The notes beneath the pieces were generated by a model, which saw only the letters and a list, made by a program, of their open reading frames with translations, had not been told where the DNA came from and did not search any database. Below are positions 43,787 through 55,727 of a DNA stretch of 64,000 nucleotides, piece by piece. Source of the stretch: Pseudomonadota bacterium (GTDB taxonomy: Bacteria; Pseudomonadota; Gammaproteobacteria; Halothiobacillales; Halothiobacillaceae); contig JAJYYE010000012.1 in the NCBI GenBank assembly GCA_021801265.1, positions 229,096 through 293,095 of the forward strand, read 5' to 3'. The position numbers were made by a program, and so were the translations under genes. Every line of letters begins with the position of its first letter. Position 1 is the stretch's first letter.

Positions 43787-46700
43787 TAGGCGACACACTC
43801 TTTATGAAGATCTTGCAGCCGGTTCACTGAAATCGGCTGCAACAAATAAGCCAGGGCCAAAGCCATCGCTTCGGCACCCGCCATGGTGGTGAAATAGGGC
43901 ACGCGCTGGTGCAGGGCTTCGCGGCGAATCTGGAATGAATCGTTTCGCGATTGATGGCTGCTGGTCGTGGTATTGATGATGAGCGCTATCTCTTTGTTCT
44001 TAATCATGTCGACAATATTGGGGCGCCCTTCAGTCACTTTATTCACCGACTCCACGGCCAAACCTTGCCCAACCAGATGGCGGGCAGTACCCCGCGTGGC
44101 GCACAGGGTAAACCCCTTGGCCGTCAGGGCCAGAGCCACTTCAGCTGCGGCCGGATAATCGTGCTTGCGCACAGAAATAAATGCCAACCCCTTGGTTGGT
44201 AAGGAATTACCTGCGCCTGCCTGCGCCTTGGCAAAAGCCTCGCCAAATTCGCGGCCAATGCCCATCACCTCCCCCGTGGATTTCATTTCAGGGCCCAGCA
44301 AGGGGTCAACGCCAGAGAATTTAATAAACGGGAATACCGCCTCTTTGACCGCATAAAATGGCGGTACACATTCGCGGGTAACCCCTTGCTTCGCCAGTGT
44401 AATACCTGCCATAGCCCGGGCGGCGATTTTCGCCAGCGGGATGCCGACTGCCTTAGAAACGAACGGCACGGTCCGCGAGGCGCGGGGATTGACCTCAATG
44501 ATATAAATCTCGCCGCCTTGAATCGCAACTTGGGTATTCATCAACCCCACAACGCCCAAGGCCTTGGCCATCGCGGTCACTTGAGCACGCACTTCGGCCA
44601 ATACGGGCGCAGCCACCGTGTAGGGTGGCAACGAACACGCCGAATCACCCGAGTGAATTCCAGCCATTTCAATATGTTCCATCAAGCCGCCAATCACGAC
44701 CGTTTCGCCATCGCATACCGCATCAATATCCATTTCGACCGCATCATCCAGGAAACGATCCAACAATACCGGCGAGTCGTTCGACACCTTGACCGCGTCA
44801 CGCATATAGCGCTTGAGGCCTTCTTCGTTATGCACGATTTCCATCGCGCGGCCACCCAGCACATACGAGGGCCGTACCACCAACGGATAACCAATTTGCG
44901 CGGCTAAATTCACCGCTTCATCAGAAGATCGTGCGGTGCGGTTCGGCGGCTGCTTTAAGCCCAATTCCTGAATCATCAATTGGAAGCGCTCGCGATCTTC
45001 TGCCCGATCAATCGCATCGGGTGTCGTGCCGATGATGGGTGCACCGGCTTTTTCCAGATCGCGGGCCAATTTGAGCGGCGTTTGTCCACCAAACTGCACA
45101 ATCACCCCTTTGGGTTTTTCGACTTCAATGATTTCCAGCACATCTTCAAGCGTCAGCGATTCAAAATACAGCCGGTCAGAAATATCATAATCGGTCGAAA
45201 CCGTTTCCGGATTGCAGTTCACCATGATGGTCTCGAACCCATCCTCGCGCAGAGCAAGTGCTGCATGGACGCAGCAATAGTCAAACTCAATCCCTTGACC
45301 AATTCGATTGGGTCCACCGCCGAGAATCATGATTTTATCGCGATTAGACGGCGCTGCTTCACAGAACTGCTCATACGTGGAATACAGATACGCGGTATCG
45401 GTCGGGAACTCGGCGGCGCAGGTATCCACGCGCTTAAATACAGGGCGAACACCCAACGCATGGCGATGCGCGCGTACGGTGCTTTCGGTTTCATCGAGCA
45501 AGCGCGCCAAACGGCGATCCGAAAAGCCCATGCGTTTAGTGCGCCACAAGGTATCCCGGTCAAGACTGACAAGGGATTGACCGCGCAATGCCTGTTCCTT
45601 CTGAATAATTTGTTCGATTTGAATCAAGAACCACGGGTCGATTTTGGAATGTTCATGCACGTCTTCCAGGGTGAAGCCATACCGGAAGGCTTCAGCGACA
45701 TACCACAGCCGATCATGTCGCGGTTCACGCAGTTGACGAATGATTTCGTCTTCCGCATCTTCGGCATCCAAATCACGATCCAGAATTTCATCAAAACCAT
45801 CCACGCCGATTTCCAGTCCACGCAGTGCTTTCTGCAGCGATTCCTGGAAGGTACGGCCAATCGCCATCACTTCACCCACCGATTTCATCTGCGTGGTCAG
45901 GCGGCTATCGGCCTGCGGGAATTTCTCAAAGGTAAAACGCGGAATTTTCGTGACCACATAGTCAATCGAAGGCTCAAACGAGGCCGGCGTTGCGCCTTGG
46001 GTAATATCGTTGCGCAATTCGTCCAGTGTGTAGCCTACCGCCAATTTTGCCGCGACTTTCGCAATGGGGAAACCCGTGGCCTTGGAAGCCAGCGCCGACG
46101 AGCGTGACACGCGTGGGTTCATCTCAATCACGATCATATGGCCGTTTTCTGGATTCACCGCGAACTGCACGTTCGAGCCGCCGGTTTCGACACCAATTTT
46201 TCGCAGCACCGCCAATGAGGCGTTCCGCATGATTTGATATTCTTTGTCGGTGAGCGTTTGCGCAGGTGCCACCGTGATGGAATCACCGGTATGCACGCCC
46301 ATTGGGTCGAAGTTTTCGATCGAACAAATGATGATGCAATTGTCGTTTCGGTCGCGGACCACCTCCATCTCATACTCTTTCCAACCGAGCACCGATTGCT
46401 CAATCAAGAGCTCACTGGTGGGTGATAAGTCCAGCCCGCGACGAACGATTTCCTCAAATTCTTCGCGATTGTAGGCAATACCGCCACCCGAACCACCCAT
46501 CGTAAATGAGGGGCGAATAATGATCGGGTAGCCCAATTTGGGTTGCTCCGCGAAGGCCTCATCCAGCGTGTGCACGATGTAGGAGGTGGGCGTTGACAGG
46601 CCAATATCGGTCATTGCCTCGCGGAACCGCTCGCGATCTTCAGCCATGTCAATGGCATCTTCGCTGGCACCGATGAGCTCACAACCGAATTTCTCCAGCA

Positions 46701-47019
46701 CGCCATAACGTGCCAAATCCAGTGCGCAATTGAGCGCCGTTTGCCCACCCATGGTCGGCAACAAGGCATCGGGACGCTCTTTTTCGATAATTGCCGCCAC
46801 GGTTTCCCAATTGATGGGCTCAATATATGTGGCATCTGCCATGCCGGGGTCGGTCATGATCGTCGCCGGGTTCGAGTTAATCAGAATGACCCGGTAACCC
46901 TCTTCTTTCAAAGCCTTACAAGCCTGGGCACCAGAGTAATCGAACTCGCAGGCCTGGCCGATCACGATGGGGCCGGCGCCGATAATCAAGATACTTTTTA
47001 GGTCGGTACGTTTTGGCAT
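43786..47019 (-). CDS. carB: carbamoyl-phosphate synthase large subunit
   Basis: Makes carbamoyl phosphate for arginine and pyrimidines from ammonia (supplied by CarA), bicarbonate and two ATP. 1077 residues, equal in layout to E. coli CarB: two homologous ATP-grasp halves ([20 protein letters not shown] and [20 protein letters not shown]), the N-terminal [17 protein letters not shown], the second [17 protein letters not shown], and the C-terminal allosteric MGS-like domain with ATRGTARHL. Part of dapB-carA-carB-greA. Confidence 0.98.
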   Translation of the reverse strand: MPKRTDLKSILIIGAGPIVIGQACEFDYSGAQACKALKEEGYRVILINSNPATIMTDPGMADATYIEPINWETVAAIIEKERPDALLPTMGGQTALNCALDLARYGVLEKFGCELIGASEDAIDMAEDRERFREAMTDIGLSTPTSYIVHTLDEAFAEQPKLGYPIIIRPSFTMGGSGGGIAYNREEFEEIVRRGLDLSPTSELLIEQSVLGWKEYEMEVVRDRNDNCIIICSIENFDPMGVHTGDSITVAPAQTLTDKEYQIMRNASLAVLRKIGVETGGSNVQFAVNPENGHMIVIEMNPRVSRSSALASKATGFPIAKVAAKLAVGYTLDELRNDITQGATPASFEPSIDYVVTKIPRFTFEKFPQADSRLTTQMKSVGEVMAIGRTFQESLQKALRGLEIGVDGFDEILDRDLDAEDAEDEIIRQLREPRHDRLWYVAEAFRYGFTLEDVHEHSKIDPWFLIQIEQIIQKEQALRGQSLVSLDRDTLWRTKRMGFSDRRLARLLDETESTVRAHRHALGVRPVFKRVDTCAAEFPTDTAYLYSTYEQFCEAAPSNRDKIMILGGGPNRIGQGIEFDYCCVHAALALREDGFETIMVNCNPETVSTDYDISDRLYFESLTLEDVLEIIEVEKPKGVIVQFGGQTPLKLARDLEKAGAPIIGTTPDAIDRAEDRERFQLMIQELGLKQPPNRTARSSDEAVNLAAQIGYPLVVRPSYVLGGRAMEIVHNEEGLKRYMRDAVKVSNDSPVLLDRFLDDAVEMDIDAVCDGETVVIGGLMEHIEMAGIHSGDSACSLPPYTVAAPVLAEVRAQVTAMAKALGVVGLMNTQVAIQGGEIYIIEVNPRASRTVPFVSKAVGIPLAKIAARAMAGITLAKQGVTRECVPPFYAVKEAVFPFIKFSGVDPLLGPEMKSTGEVMGIGREFGEAFAKAQAGAGNSLPTKGLAFISVRKHDYPAAAEVALALTAKGFTLCATRGTARHLVGQGLAVESVNKVTEGRPNIVDMIKNKEIALIINTTTSSHQSRNDSFQIRREALHQRVPYFTTMAGAEAMALALAYLLQPISVNRLQDLHKECVA

Positions 47020-47095
47020 GGCAAATTCACACAGTTAACAACGAACACGCAGGGGTTCGAAACAGCAAAAGGGGCAGATTACAGAGCGCGCCTAT

Positions 47096-48223
47096 CTATT
47101 GAGTGGCCATAGACGCGACGAACTGATCAAACAACGGACTTAAATCATGGGGGCCTGGGCTGGCCTCGGGGTGTCCCTGAAAACTGAATGCGGAGCAATC
47201 AGTACGCGCAATGCCCTGTAAACTGCCGTCAAACAAAGAGCGATGCGTGGCTTTCACGTTGGCGGGCAAGGTGGCTTCATCCACCGCAAACCCATGATTC
47301 TGGCTGGAAATAAATACCTTGCCGCTGGCGATATCTTGCACCGGATGATTCGCGCCATGATGGCCAAATTTCATTTTGACTGTTTTCGCGCCGCTCGCCA
47401 GCGCCAGCAGTTGATGCCCCAGGCAGATACCAAACACGGGAATGTCATGCTTCAAAATTTCGCTAATTGCCTCAATCGCATAATGGCAAGCCGCCGGGTC
47501 GCCCGGACCATTGCCCAGTAAAATCCCATCAGGCTTCATCGCCAATACATCCCGGGCCGGGGTTGTCGCGGGCAGCATTGTAACTTTGCAGCCACGATCA
47601 ACCAGCATGCGCAAAATGTTGTGCTTCATGCCGTAATCCCACGTAACGACATGCTTCGTGAGCGCGGGGCGGGCGGGCGCTTGGGCGGGATCGAGCACCC
47701 ATGTCCCTTCAGTCCACGCAATCGCCGTTGGTGTGGTGACTTCGGGCACCAAATCCATGCCATCCAAACCCGCAAAAGCACGCGCTGCGGCCAAAGCGGC
47801 TGCAGGGTCGAGCAGGTCGCCCGTCTGAATACAGCCATTTTGGGCGCCTTTAGCTCGCAGAATACGGGTCAAGGCACGCGTATCAAGATCAGCAATCGCA
47901 ACGAGATTATACCGTTGGCAATAATCACCCAGCGACTCCTGCGCGCGCCAGTTACTCACGATGGCTGAGGCATCCCGAATCACTAAACCCGCAGCATGCA
48001 CGGATGTCGATTCCGCATCATCGCAATTCACACCGACATTGCCGATATGGGGGTAGGTGAGTGTCACGATTTGGCGACGATAAGAGGGGTCGGTCAAAAT
48101 TTCTTGATAACCCGTCATGGCGGTATTAAACACCACCTCGCCCACGGTTGAACCTGGCGCGCCAATCGATGTGCCGTAAAAAAGACTACCGTCGGCCAGA
48201 GCCAATAGCGCGGTGTGTTTCAA
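47096..48223 (-). CDS. carA: carbamoyl-phosphate synthase small subunit
   Basis: Glutaminase subunit that feeds ammonia to CarB. 375 residues. The N-terminal CPSase domain has [20 protein letters not shown] and the class I amidotransferase domain has the nucleophile in [17 protein letters not shown], with catalytic His-Glu in [13 protein letters not shown]. carB follows after 76 bases. The 131 bases before it, up to dapB, should hold its promoter if it is not only read through from dapB; no arginine box is obvious to me. Confidence 0.97.
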   Translation of the reverse strand: MKHTALLALADGSLFYGTSIGAPGSTVGEVVFNTAMTGYQEILTDPSYRRQIVTLTYPHIGNVGVNCDDAESTSVHAAGLVIRDASAIVSNWRAQESLGDYCQRYNLVAIADLDTRALTRILRAKGAQNGCIQTGDLLDPAAALAAARAFAGLDGMDLVPEVTTPTAIAWTEGTWVLDPAQAPARPALTKHVVTWDYGMKHNILRMLVDRGCKVTMLPATTPARDVLAMKPDGILLGNGPGDPAACHYAIEAISEILKHDIPVFGICLGHQLLALASGAKTVKMKFGHHGANHPVQDIASGKVFISSQNHGFAVDEATLPANVKATHRSLFDGSLQGIARTDCSAFSFQGHPEASPGPHDLSPLFDQFVASMATQ

Positions 48224-48354
48224 GAGACTCTCCCATCTAACCGAATGTGCACAAGTTGTCTAATACAACGTGTTATTTTTGATGCGTTTCATTGCCAATA
48301 ACTCAAAAGACGCGCCGCGGCATCCCTGAGTTTCACGCAGGATATGGGCGGTGA

Positions 48355-49236
<882 letters not shown>

Positions 49237-49388
49237 TCAACTGCCCAAGACAAAACCGGATCATAACGTGAACGAGGTTTTATCCTCACATCGGCGCAAT
49301 TTTCAGATGAAATTCACACAGGAATGAATTATGGTTCCAATCGATATAAACCTAGAGCAATAACGATGATTAATCCATTGATCAAATC

Positions 49389-50219
49389 ATGATATTCACC
49401 TCAGCCGCTGCCTTAAAAACCCTGTTTAAATCGATACAAACTTCAGAAATTTGCACTCGCCCAAAACCCATACTTATTGATATGAGTAGCGCGAATTCCG
49501 TTGCACTCCTGGGCGCCCATCGGGTGGATGTTAATCGGATTGTGCACAGCCGGGGCGATACGGTTGGGCTATTACCAAGTATTGAGACATTTAATCGTGC
49601 CATTGCCCATACCGGCATCACAATTGACCGCCCCGTGGTTATTTTAGATGATAGCCAAGGCCTGGCTGCCTCACGCCTTGCATGGACACTCGCCCTTTGC
49701 GGCATTAAACACTGTCAAATTATTGACGGTGGACGCGATGCCCTCCTGGCGGAAGGCTGGGCTAGCGCGGAGGAGCTGCCCGAAGCTGCGCCAACATCCG
49801 CGCTACATTTTGATTACACGCAACATCATTGCTCCGCTGAAACGATTACCGAGGTCCTAAACGACCCCAATCAACCCTGGCTCATCATTGATGCGCGAAG
49901 CGAGGCGGAATATCTCGGAATCGATCAACGTTCACGCCATGCGGGGCATATTCCCGGTGCCATTCATTTTGATTGGCAGTGGTGTTTTGATCCGGCCAAA
50001 CCGGGTTATTTATTGGCCGACGATTTAATTCTGGCGCGCTTGGCCGAGCGAGGTATCACGCCCGGGCAAGATCACACCGTGGCGGTGTATTGCCAAAGCC
50101 ATCGGCGTTCGAGCCTGATGTTTTGTGTATTAAAGCACTTGGGGTTTGAGGATGTTCGGGGCTATCCGGGCGCGTGGTCGGATTGGGGTAATCGGGAGGA
50201 TCTGCCGATCGCGCGCTGA
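49389..50219 (+). CDS. two-domain sulfurtransferase (rhodanese)
   Basis: 276 residues with two rhodanese domains, the first inactive and the second with the active-site loop CQSHRRSSL (Cys at about 237). The domain marks LIIDARSEAEYLGIDQRSRH and HAGHIPGAIHFDW are typical of thiosulfate or 3-mercaptopyruvate sulfurtransferases. The loop CQSHRRSS is neither the classic CRKGVT nor CGSGVTA, so the donor is uncertain. No signal peptide, so cytoplasmic. It ends inside a hairpin shared with the convergent SulP gene. A sulfur-oxidising host would use such an enzyme. Confidence 0.88.
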   Translation: MIFTSAAALKTLFKSIQTSEICTRPKPILIDMSSANSVALLGAHRVDVNRIVHSRGDTVGLLPSIETFNRAIAHTGITIDRPVVILDDSQGLAASRLAWTLALCGIKHCQIIDGGRDALLAEGWASAEELPEAAPTSALHFDYTQHHCSAETITEVLNDPNQPWLIIDARSEAEYLGIDQRSRHAGHIPGAIHFDWQWCFDPAKPGYLLADDLILARLAERGITPGQDHTVAVYCQSHRRSSLMFCVLKHLGFEDVRGYPGAWSDWGNREDLPIAR

Positions 50220-50243
50220 AAATAAAGGCACTTTATTTTCAGC
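50215..50243. terminator. perfect hairpin shared by two convergent stop codons
   Basis: GCTGAAAATAAAG (50215-50227), a GCA loop and the exact complement (50231-50243). The TGA of the rightward sulfurtransferase (50217-50219) lies in the left arm and the TGA of the leftward SulP gene (50239-50241) in the right arm. The arms are A/T-rich, so each strand ends the stem with a short T-rich run. It fits a bidirectional terminator. Confidence 0.7.
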
Positions 50244-51957
50244 TTGGATTTGTAGCGCGCAACGCATCCGCTTGCTTCAACGCCTCGGCCCTATTGCGTG
50301 CAAACTGAATGCGGCCTTCTTGGTAGTGCACCCCAGCACGCCGCAATTTCAAGATCATCCTTGGTTGCAACTCACTGATAATCAACGTGATATTTTTTTC
50401 CGCCAACGCCTCTACAATCGACCCCATCGCAATCATGGCGGACACATCAATCATCGTCACTTCCGCCATATCGAGAATAACGATGCGGATTTTTGAGTTA
50501 ACCACCGTCAAATTTTTCAGGGCCAAGCGCGCCGTGCCAAAAAAGAGCGGCCCATTGATGTCATAAATCGCGACATCCTCACGCAATTCCCGATCAGCCA
50601 CCTCATGCTCGGTGAGCAACCGCCCTTCAGTGAGCTGGATGTTGCGCCGAATAAACAAAATTGCCGCCAAACCCATGCCGACGGCCACGGCCACCGTCAT
50701 ATCAAACAACACGGTCAACGAAAAACAGGTAATTAAAACCAGCGTATCACTGCGCGGGGCGATGCGAATAATGCGGAAAAAATGGTGCGCCTCGCTCATG
50801 TTCCACGCCACCATCAGCAGCAACGCGGCCATTGATGCCATCGGAATATAGCCCAAGAGCGGCGCTAGAAACATGATGGACAGCAAAATAAATAGCCCAT
50901 GCACCACCGCCGATAAGGGCATGGTGCCGCCAGCGCGAATGTTGGCCGCCGTGCGCGCAATGGCTGCGGTGGCGGGAATACCGCCAAAAAAGGGCGCTAC
51001 CATATTGCCAATCCCCTGGCCGATGAGCTCATCATTCGGGTTATGTTTGCGACCGGACATCCCATCGGCCACCACGGAGCACAGCAGCGATTCGAGCGCA
51101 CCGAGCATCGCAATGGTGAGCGCGGCGGGTAAGAGTGCACGGAAGAGATCAAACGATACCGTTAACTGTGCGCCTTCTTTCCCCGGCAACGCCCACGGCC
51201 AATGAAACGCGGGCACGACCGACGGAATGCCCTGCCCGCTGATGCCATCAACAAAGTAATGAAACCGCGAAGCAATGGTTTCAACCGCCGCATGGCTGCC
51301 CATGTGCGATAACAGCCAAGCCAGAATAGATCCGGCCAAAAGTGCAATCAGATGCCCGGGAATCCGTGATTTGAGCCGCGGCCACACCATCAAAATCGCC
51401 AAGGTCACGGCACCGACCAAGGCTTCATACCCGTTAATGCTCGGCAGTGCCAACATGATATTTTGTACTTTGGTGAAATAATCACCCGTGGCCGCCGCGC
51501 CGCTTAACCCAAGAAAATCCTTGATTTGCAGGGTGGCAATCACCACGCCAATGCCTGCGGTAAAACCGATGACCACGGGATATGGCACAATCTCAATCAA
51601 GCGCCCCATTCGAGCCAACCCCATGAGAACCAAAATCACCCCGGCCATCATGCCGGCCACCAGCAGACCACCTAAACCATACTGATGCACGATGGGAATC
51701 AGCACGACCACAAATGCCGCCGTCGGCCCTGAAATATTAACGCGCGAACCGCCGGTCAGCGCAATCAAAATCCCCGCCACAATCGCGGTATACAGACCAT
51801 ATTGCGGGCCGACATCAATCGCGATGGCCAACGCCATCGACAAGGGCAGCGCAATCACGCCGACGGTGATACCGGCGATGATATTGGCCTGAATACTTTG
51901 CCAGACTGTCTTGGCTGCGCGCTCATCGCGAATCGAGCCGATTAGTGCGGAAAACAT
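50239..51957 (-). CDS. SulP-family anion transporter with STAS domain
   Basis: Inner-membrane anion carrier of 572 residues, with about 12-14 helices and a C-terminal STAS domain (about 440-560). ATG 51957 is chosen because GGGGGAGGAG stands directly before it; the frame opens 26 codons earlier. The SulP signature appears as PLSMALAIAIDVGPQYGLYT and VNISGPTAAFVVVLIPIVHQ. The STAS part has IRIVILDMAEVTMIDVSAMI. Family members carry sulfate, bicarbonate or dicarboxylates; the sequence alone does not decide. Convergent neighbour of the sulfurtransferase. Confidence 0.9.
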   Translation of the reverse strand: MFSALIGSIRDERAAKTVWQSIQANIIAGITVGVIALPLSMALAIAIDVGPQYGLYTAIVAGILIALTGGSRVNISGPTAAFVVVLIPIVHQYGLGGLLVAGMMAGVILVLMGLARMGRLIEIVPYPVVIGFTAGIGVVIATLQIKDFLGLSGAAATGDYFTKVQNIMLALPSINGYEALVGAVTLAILMVWPRLKSRIPGHLIALLAGSILAWLLSHMGSHAAVETIASRFHYFVDGISGQGIPSVVPAFHWPWALPGKEGAQLTVSFDLFRALLPAALTIAMLGALESLLCSVVADGMSGRKHNPNDELIGQGIGNMVAPFFGGIPATAAIARTAANIRAGGTMPLSAVVHGLFILLSIMFLAPLLGYIPMASMAALLLMVAWNMSEAHHFFRIIRIAPRSDTLVLITCFSLTVLFDMTVAVAVGMGLAAILFIRRNIQLTEGRLLTEHEVADRELREDVAIYDINGPLFFGTARLALKNLTVVNSKIRIVILDMAEVTMIDVSAMIAMGSIVEALAEKNITLIISELQPRMILKLRRAGVHYQEGRIQFARNRAEALKQADALRATNPS

Positions 51958-52251
51958 AACTCCTCCCCCATATGTTGCAAAAAACTTGCGCGATAAAACG
52001 ATACGCCTGAGCTCATCAGGGCGGCGGGTTGCCAAATCGTCCGAAGCAGATTCACAAGTTGCATCACAAGGGAAAGGCTGGGTGGGGCAAATTCAGTCAG
52101 GGCTCGTCGCTGCGAGGCGAGGCAAATCAGCAAAATCTGGCTAAACCCAGGGGGAATTTTTGCTGCGACCCCGTAATCCAACAGGCTGCTGGATATATTA
52201 CGCCTCTTTGAAGCATCTCAGTGGCGTGAAGCGGCAGCCTAAAACGCCCGA

Positions 52252-52803
52252 TTAAACGCGGAAAAATGTCGAGCGGTAATACACCAGCTCGCCAATCGAG
52301 CCGCGAATGTCATCCAGTGCCTGATGATTCGCGCCTTTTTTCAAGCCTTGAAACACGGCCGGATTCCAGCGCCGCGCCAATTCTTTCACGGTAGACACAT
52401 CCAAATTACGATAATGGAAAAACTGCTCAAGCTGGGGCATTAATCGCACTAAAAACCGCCGATCCTGGCAAATACTATTACCCGCCATAGGCGATTTGCC
52501 CGGCACGACCCAGGCTTGCAAAAACTCCAAGGTTTGCAGCTCGGCTTGACGCAGCGTGGTGGTGCTGGCCAGCACGCGGGCAATTAAGCCGCTTTCACCA
52601 TGGGTGCGTCGATTCCAATCATCCATGGCATCCAAGGTACTTTGGGGATGATGAATCACAATCACCGGGCCTTCTGCCAAGATATTGAGATGCTTGTCCG
52701 TGACAATTGTTGCCATTTCGATGATGGTATCGGTTGAGGGATCAAGCCCCGTCATTTCAAGGTCGATCCAAATCAGGTTTTCGGTCGGTTCCGCCATATT
52801 CAT
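52252..52803 (-). CDS. orn: oligoribonuclease
   Basis: 3'-5' exoribonuclease that degrades two- to five-base RNAs, including pGpG from c-di-GMP breakdown. 183 residues. DEDDh motifs: [40 protein letters not shown], and the last His-Asp in [13 protein letters not shown]. coli Orn is 181. An ATG two codons inside (MAEPTENL) is an alternative start. Divergent from the pterin dehydratase gene. Confidence 0.97.
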   Translation of the reverse strand: MNMAEPTENLIWIDLEMTGLDPSTDTIIEMATIVTDKHLNILAEGPVIVIHHPQSTLDAMDDWNRRTHGESGLIARVLASTTTLRQAELQTLEFLQAWVVPGKSPMAGNSICQDRRFLVRLMPQLEQFFHYRNLDVSTVKELARRWNPAVFQGLKKGANHQALDDIRGSIGELVYYRSTFFRV

Positions 52804-52900
52804 GCCTATACTCTCTGGAGAATGGAAGGTATCAGATCTATCGATCAGCCTAACATGAAACCCGACGCCCCCTCTTCACCCACCCGAGGTATGGCTGATC

Positions 52901-53167
52901 ATGACCCCGCAATTACACCCCCGCTGGCACCGTACTGACCCATGGCTAAAGGCTGAAATCACCCCGGGCAATTTTAAAAATGGCTTGCTGCTCATCAATG
53001 CCATTGGCTATCTCGCGGAAAAATACCAACATCATCCCGATTTACGCCTTGGGTATAATCGGGTAGAAATTCGCTTAACCACTCACGATGCACGGCAAAT
53101 CACCGACAAGGATTATCGTCTCGCCGCCGAGATTGACCGTTTGCTGGCCAGCGATAACCCGTTATAA
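52901..53167 (+). CDS. 4a-hydroxytetrahydrobiopterin dehydratase-like protein
   Basis: 88-residue DCoH/PCD fold. The active-site pattern EKYQHHPDLRLGYNRVEIRL followed by TTHDARQITDKDYRLAAEID matches the family ([ED]xxxHHPxxxxxYxxVxxxLxTH). Members recycle oxidised pterin for aromatic amino acid hydroxylases or act in molybdopterin metabolism. No phenylalanine hydroxylase is in the window, so the second role or a moonlighting one is possible. It lies 24 bases before mgtE on the same strand. Confidence 0.85.
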   Translation: MTPQLHPRWHRTDPWLKAEITPGNFKNGLLLINAIGYLAEKYQHHPDLRLGYNRVEIRLTTHDARQITDKDYRLAAEIDRLLASDNPL

Positions 53168-53191
53168 CCGCACATACCCTAACGCCCACGG

Positions 53192-54661
53192 ATGAACGCC
53201 ATGACTGATCTGCACCCGCCCGAATCTGTGGTACCTGAAAAACCGGCTGAACTGGCGACCCTGATTCGCGATATCCGCGAGGTGATGGCCCGCAATCGGT
53301 TGGTTGAAGGTTTGGTTGATCGATCGGCAGAACCGAACCACGCGCTGGTTGAAAAGATTGTCCACAAACAAAATTTAACGCGCTTGGCGCAGAAACTTGA
53401 ACACTGCCACCCCGCCGATATTGCGCTGATTCTTGAAGCGCTTCCCTTTGACGAACGGATGGTGATTTGGGACTTGGTGCACTCCGCTCAAGATGGTGAG
53501 GTGCTGCTTGAAGTGTCTGATGCCGTGCGCACCAGTTTGCTTGCCGCCATGGATCGCCAGGAAATGCTCAATGCGGCGAACACCCTGGATACCGACGAGC
53601 TCGCCGATCTTGCCCCGGATTTCCCCGAACAGGTCATGCAAGCGGTATTCACTGCGCTGCCCCTGGCAGAGCGTGAACGCCTCCGATTCGCGCTTTCTTA
53701 TGCCGAAGATACCGTGGGTGCGCTCATGGATTTTGATTTAGTGACCGTACGTGCCGATGTACGCATTGAAGTAGTGCTGCGCTATTTGCGTCGGATGGAC
53801 GATTTACCCGACCACACCGACAAGCTATTTGTCGTGAATCGGGACAGCGGCTTTGTTGGCGTGATTTATCTTAAAAATTTATTATTGAGCGATCCCGAGC
53901 AAGAAGTGCGCGATGTGATGGCGCAGGATGTGGTGCGCTTTCACCCCGAAGATAAAGCCCGAGCGACCGCCGATGCGTTCGAGCGCTATGATTTGATCAG
54001 CGCCCCGGTGGTGGGTGAACGCAACCAGCTCATTGGCCGGGTAACGATTAACGCCGTGATGGATTTTATCCGCGAAGCCCGCGATGAAGAACGCTTGTCG
54101 CAAGTGGGTTTACGCGAAGAGGAAGATATTTTTGCCCCCATTGTGCGCAGTGTCAAAAACCGTAGTCCCTGGTTGGCAGTGAATCTGGTGACCGCGCTGA
54201 TTGCCTCACGCGTGATTGGCTTATTCGATGGTGCGATTGAGCAACTGGTGGCGCTGGCCGCCTTAATGCCGATTGTGGCGGGCATGGGCGGCAATGTGGG
54301 CAACCAAACCATCACCATGATTGTGCGGGAACTGGCCTTTCGCACACTCGACAACCGCGACATCCGGTTGCTGTACAGCAAAGAGCTACGCATTGCGCTC
54401 ATCAATGGTTTAATCTGGGGCGGTTCACTGGGTTTAATTACCTTTCTGCTCTACCATGATCCCGCCCTTTCCCTCGTGATGGCCACCGCGGTGAGCTTGA
54501 ATTTCCTTACCGCCGCTTTTTTTGGGGTAACCATCCCGGTCACCCGCATGAAACTTGGTCGCGATCCGGCGCTCGGCAGCTCGGTTTTGATTACCGCCAT
54601 CACCGATTCTGGCGGATTCTTTATTTTTCTGGGGTTAGCCACCTTGTTCCTGATGAAATAA
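53192..54661 (+). CDS. mgtE: magnesium transporter MgtE
   Basis: Mg(2+) channel of 489 residues. The cytosolic N domain (about 45-160, HPADIALILEALPFDERMVI), two CBS domains (about 165-290, including VGVIYLKNLLLSDPEQEVRD) and a plug helix precede five membrane helices. Among these is LMPIVAGMGGNVGNQTITMI, the GNxGNQ-type pore motif. CBS and N domains sense intracellular Mg and close the pore. Start ATG 53192. rsgA follows after eight bases. Confidence 0.95.
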   Translation: MNAMTDLHPPESVVPEKPAELATLIRDIREVMARNRLVEGLVDRSAEPNHALVEKIVHKQNLTRLAQKLEHCHPADIALILEALPFDERMVIWDLVHSAQDGEVLLEVSDAVRTSLLAAMDRQEMLNAANTLDTDELADLAPDFPEQVMQAVFTALPLAERERLRFALSYAEDTVGALMDFDLVTVRADVRIEVVLRYLRRMDDLPDHTDKLFVVNRDSGFVGVIYLKNLLLSDPEQEVRDVMAQDVVRFHPEDKARATADAFERYDLISAPVVGERNQLIGRVTINAVMDFIREARDEERLSQVGLREEEDIFAPIVRSVKNRSPWLAVNLVTALIASRVIGLFDGAIEQLVALAALMPIVAGMGGNVGNQTITMIVRELAFRTLDNRDIRLLYSKELRIALINGLIWGGSLGLITFLLYHDPALSLVMATAVSLNFLTAAFFGVTIPVTRMKLGRDPALGSSVLITAITDSGGFFIFLGLATLFLMK

Positions 54662-54669
54662 CCTCAAGC

Positions 54670-55650
54670 ATGAAATCCCGCCTCACCGACCGCCAAAAAA
54701 ATCAGATTGCCACCCGCAACAAAGCGCCGGATCTCACATTGGGACCAGGCACCGTCATCACCCATCACGGCACGGAATTAATTATCGAAACCGCCGATGG
54801 ACACCTGCTGCGCGCGACCGCCAGGCGCACGCTCGGGGCGCTCACCACCGGTGACCGCGTCGGTTGGCGCACCGGTGAAGATCAACGGGAAATCATCGAA
54901 CAGCTCCACCCCCGCAGCAATACCCTGATTCGCCCCGATACCCACGGCAAACTGCGCCTCATGGCCGCCAATATTGATCAGGTACTGATTGTGCTGGCCC
55001 CCATACCGTGGATGAACCCCAATATTGTGGAACAGGCGATTGTCGCCACCTTGGATTTGCCGGCCACGCCAATCATCCTCCTCAATAAAATCGACAACTT
55101 AGGCAGCATAGATCGCCAGGATCGACAGCAGATTGAAGCCACGCTACAACTCTGGCAAGCGCAAGACATTGAGATTTTGCGGGTGAGTGCCCACACCGGG
55201 GAAGGTATTGCCGAATTACGCACCCGACTGGCGGATCGGATTTCAATGATGATTGGCTTATCGGGTGTCGGCAAAACGTCACTCGCCCGCAGCATCACCT
55301 CACAAGCCGCCACAGCGGCCATTAAGGCGCTCTCGACGCACAGCCAGGAAGGGCAGCACACCACGCGCCACAGCACCTTGTTTCGGCTCGATCATTTACC
55401 CGGCGGCCTGATTGATGCGCCCGGCGTACGCGATTTTGCCGTGGCAGCCCGCAGCCCGTTGGCGATTGATCGCGCGTTTCCCGATATCCTCAAATTAGCC
55501 CAAGGTTGCCGCTTTAATAACTGCAGCCACAATCAAGAACCCAATTGCGCAGTATTGGCCGCATTAGCCGATGGCCAACTTGATGCACGCCGATTTGAAA
55601 ATTACCAAACGCTCAAACGCGATCGTAGCCAATCGCCCAATCGCAGTTAA
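54670..55650 (+). CDS. rsgA: ribosome small subunit-dependent GTPase RsgA
   Basis: Circularly permuted GTPase for late 30S assembly. 326 residues. An OB-fold N-terminus with RATARRTLGALTTGDRVGW is followed by the permuted G motifs: G4 LLNKIDN, G1 GLSGVGKTSLA, G2 region EGQHTTRHSTLFRL and G3 DAPGVRDF. The zinc finger is GCRFNNCSHNQEPNCAV. In E. coli rsgA neighbours orn as well; here orn lies 2 kb away. Follows mgtE closely. Confidence 0.95.
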   Translation: MKSRLTDRQKNQIATRNKAPDLTLGPGTVITHHGTELIIETADGHLLRATARRTLGALTTGDRVGWRTGEDQREIIEQLHPRSNTLIRPDTHGKLRLMAANIDQVLIVLAPIPWMNPNIVEQAIVATLDLPATPIILLNKIDNLGSIDRQDRQQIEATLQLWQAQDIEILRVSAHTGEGIAELRTRLADRISMMIGLSGVGKTSLARSITSQAATAAIKALSTHSQEGQHTTRHSTLFRLDHLPGGLIDAPGVRDFAVAARSPLAIDRAFPDILKLAQGCRFNNCSHNQEPNCAVLAALADGQLDARRFENYQTLKRDRSQSPNRS

Positions 55651-55727
55651 GGAAGCCCGGATTTAAAGCGCCCCCCCTGTACCCATAAGGATCTACACAA
55701 GTTTTTAATCTCATGTCACCGCCTCCA

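Noticed and set aside
44980..46107. 375-codon open frame opposite carB
   Set aside because: It mirrors carB codons on the other strand, has no ribosome site and no domain; carB is unquestionable here.
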